A stretch of DNA of 13,228 nucleotides from Paraktedonobacter sp035294465 (GTDB lineage: Bacteria; Chloroflexota; Ktedonobacteria; Ktedonobacterales; Ktedonobacteraceae): NCBI GenBank assembly GCA_035294465.1, contig DATGKW010000032.1, positions 1 to 13,228 of the forward strand, given 5' to 3'. Positions 12,026 to 13,228 of this stretch are shown piece by piece. The translations under genes were made by a program, and so were the position numbers. The notes below the pieces were generated by a model that saw only the letters and a program-made list of their open reading frames with translations, was not told the origin of the DNA and made no database searches. The number at the start of each line of letters is the position of its first letter. The first letter of the stretch is position 1.

Positions 12026-13228
12026 ATGACTGATGAACGTGAAGTACGTTTGCAACGTCTCCATACGCTGCGCGAGCGGGGAGTGAATCCCTATCCCAGC
12101 CAGGCGGTTCGTTCTCACACGATTGCCGAGGCGTTGCAGCATTTTGAAGAATGGCAAGGGGAAGAGCATGTTCTAACTCTGGTAGGACGCGTGCGCCTGA
12201 TGCGCGATATGGGGAAGGCCGCTTTTGCCCATATCGAGGATGGCAGCGGGCGCATTCAGCTCTACTTCCGTGTGAATGATATTGGCGAGGAAGCTTTCAA
12301 AATCCTCAAGCTCCTGGATATCGGTGATTTTATCCAGGTCAGCGGCTTTCTCTTTTTGACGCGCACCCAGGAGCGAACGCTGCACGTGCGCGAGTTGCGC
12401 CTGCTCAGCAAGAGCCTGCGCCCGCTGCCTGAGAAGTTTCACGGCCTGGAGGATGTCGAGATTCGTCAGCGCAAGCGCTATCTGGACTTGCTTGCGAATG
12501 GGGAGACCGCTCGCGACATTTTTCTTACACGCAGTCGTGTGATCACAGCCATGCGCCGTTATCTTGATGAACATGCATTCATTGAAGTGGAGACGCCTAT
12601 TCTGCAGCCGCTTTATGGAGGCGCGACGGCTCGCCCTTTTATCACTCACCATAATGCACTTGATCGCGATCTTTATTTGCGCATTGCTGTAGAACTGTAT
12701 CTCAAACGCCTGATCATTGGAGGCTTTGAACGCGTCTACGAGATTGGCCGTAATTTTCGCAACGAAGGGATTGATCGCAACCATAATCCTGAGTTTACGA
12801 TGATGGAGTGTTATCAGGCTTATGCGGACTATAACGATATCATGCAGCTGGTTGAGGAGATGATTTGCTTTATCGCACGTGAGGTCAAAGGCTCGCCTCT
12901 GATCACCTACCTGGGAACCACGATTGATTTGACGCCTCCCTGGCCGCGTCTTCCTCTGCTCAAGGCGATTCGCGATTATACCGGCATCGATGTCGAGCGT
13001 TTTCCTGATAGAGAGAGCCTGGCTGCCGAGATGCGCGAGCGGGGATACGAAGCTGATCCAGCTCTCGGACGAGGGCGCCTGATCGACGATCTCAAGGGCG
13101 CGATGTTTCGCAAGGGAATCCCCGATCTCAAGCAGGCGCTGTTCCTGACCGATTATCCGCTGGATGTCTCGCCTCTCGCCAAGCAGCATCGCGAAGTCGC
13201 CGGACTGGTTGATCGTTTCCAGCCCTTT
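12026..13228 (+). CDS. lysS: Lysyl-tRNA synthetase, class II, first 401 residues (3' end cut by window edge)
   Basis: This enzyme charges tRNA-Lys with lysine. The anticodon-binding OB fold (about 48-130) includes LVGRVRLMRDMGKAAFAHIE. The class II catalytic core follows, with EVETPILQPLYGGATARPF (187-205; motif 1 and substrate loop), THHNALDRDLYLRIAVELYL (207-226), motif 2 as GRNFRNEGIDRNHNPEFTMM (241-260), and YPLDVSPLAK (377-386). The frame is cut before motif 3, and roughly 90-100 residues should remain. The N-terminal extension before the OB fold is short (about 48 residues). An in-frame TAA at 12017-12019 fixes the start at ATG 12026. GGAGGAG lies 14 bases upstream, farther than ideal. 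It is expressed from its own promoter after the greA terminator. Confidence 0.97.
   Translation, partial: MTDEREVRLQRLHTLRERGVNPYPSQAVRSHTIAEALQHFEEWQGEEHVLTLVGRVRLMRDMGKAAFAHIEDGSGRIQLYFRVNDIGEEAFKILKLLDIGDFIQVSGFLFLTRTQERTLHVRELRLLSKSLRPLPEKFHGLEDVEIRQRKRYLDLLANGETARDIFLTRSRVITAMRRYLDEHAFIEVETPILQPLYGGATARPFITHHNALDRDLYLRIAVELYLKRLIIGGFERVYEIGRNFRNEGIDRNHNPEFTMMECYQAYADYNDIMQLVEEMICFIAREVKGSPLITYLGTTIDLTPPWPRLPLLKAIRDYTGIDVERFPDRESLAAEMRERGYEADPALGRGRLIDDLKGAMFRKGIPDLKQALFLTDYPLDVSPLAKQHREVAGLVDRFQPF

Noticed and set aside
12173..13189. 338-codon minus-strand frame
   Set aside because: Opposite lysS, which shows the class II synthetase motifs throughout. The antisense translation has no family features.

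Overview
This 13.2 kb window is bacterial chromosomal DNA carrying mostly housekeeping genes. It has moderately high GC, AGGAGG-type ribosome-binding sites and sigma70-like promoters. The organism is most likely a Chloroflexota member of the class Ktedonobacteria. That is inferred from my memory of three features: a long GDP-mannose-pyrophosphorylase/phosphomannomutase fusion, a DUF6585-like protein and the general gene style. No rRNA, tRNA, CRISPR array, complete transposon or prophage is visible.

Layout. (a) 1-3756, minus strand: a calcineurin-like metallophosphoesterase followed after only 17 bases by DNA polymerase I (polA), which runs off the left edge just before polymerase motif A. PolA has an intact proofreading site and a long interdomain linker that contains a canonical beta-clamp-binding pentapeptide, QLSLF. 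(b) 3757-5321: a divergent intergenic region, a 66-residue excisionase-type helix-turn-helix protein with its own terminator, then a DUF6585-like membrane-anchored protein whose 5' end looks damaged. This part appears more AT-rich than its neighbours. (c) 5322-8920: two convergent sugar-nucleotide-type genes separated by a perfect 25-bp palindromic bidirectional terminator. One is an epimerase-like protein that has lost the catalytic Tyr. The other is a nucleotidyltransferase/left-handed-beta-helix/phosphomannomutase fusion whose mutase active-site loops are all divergent. (d) 8921-9884: two small minus-strand genes, a 62-residue unknown and an orphan DUF433 protein, with otherwise empty DNA between them. 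(e) 10058-11951: a strong promoter, a structured RNA leader of about 400 bases, birA (biotin ligase without a repressor domain), greA and a palindromic terminator. (f) 11982-13228: an extended -10 promoter and class II lysyl-tRNA synthetase (lysS), cut by the right edge.

How the genes work together. polA with the phosphoesterase, and birA with greA, look like short operons. The sugar-nucleotide gene pair probably serves cell-surface glycan precursor supply or its regulation.

The least explained items are the birA leader, which has a sequestered Shine-Dalgarno sequence, a 24-codon open frame, a terminator-like hairpin and two mutually exclusive pairings. Next are the two sugar-nucleotide proteins with altered catalytic residues, and the clamp-motif linker in PolA. 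I see no clear multi-gene novel system such as a defence island or biosynthetic cluster.
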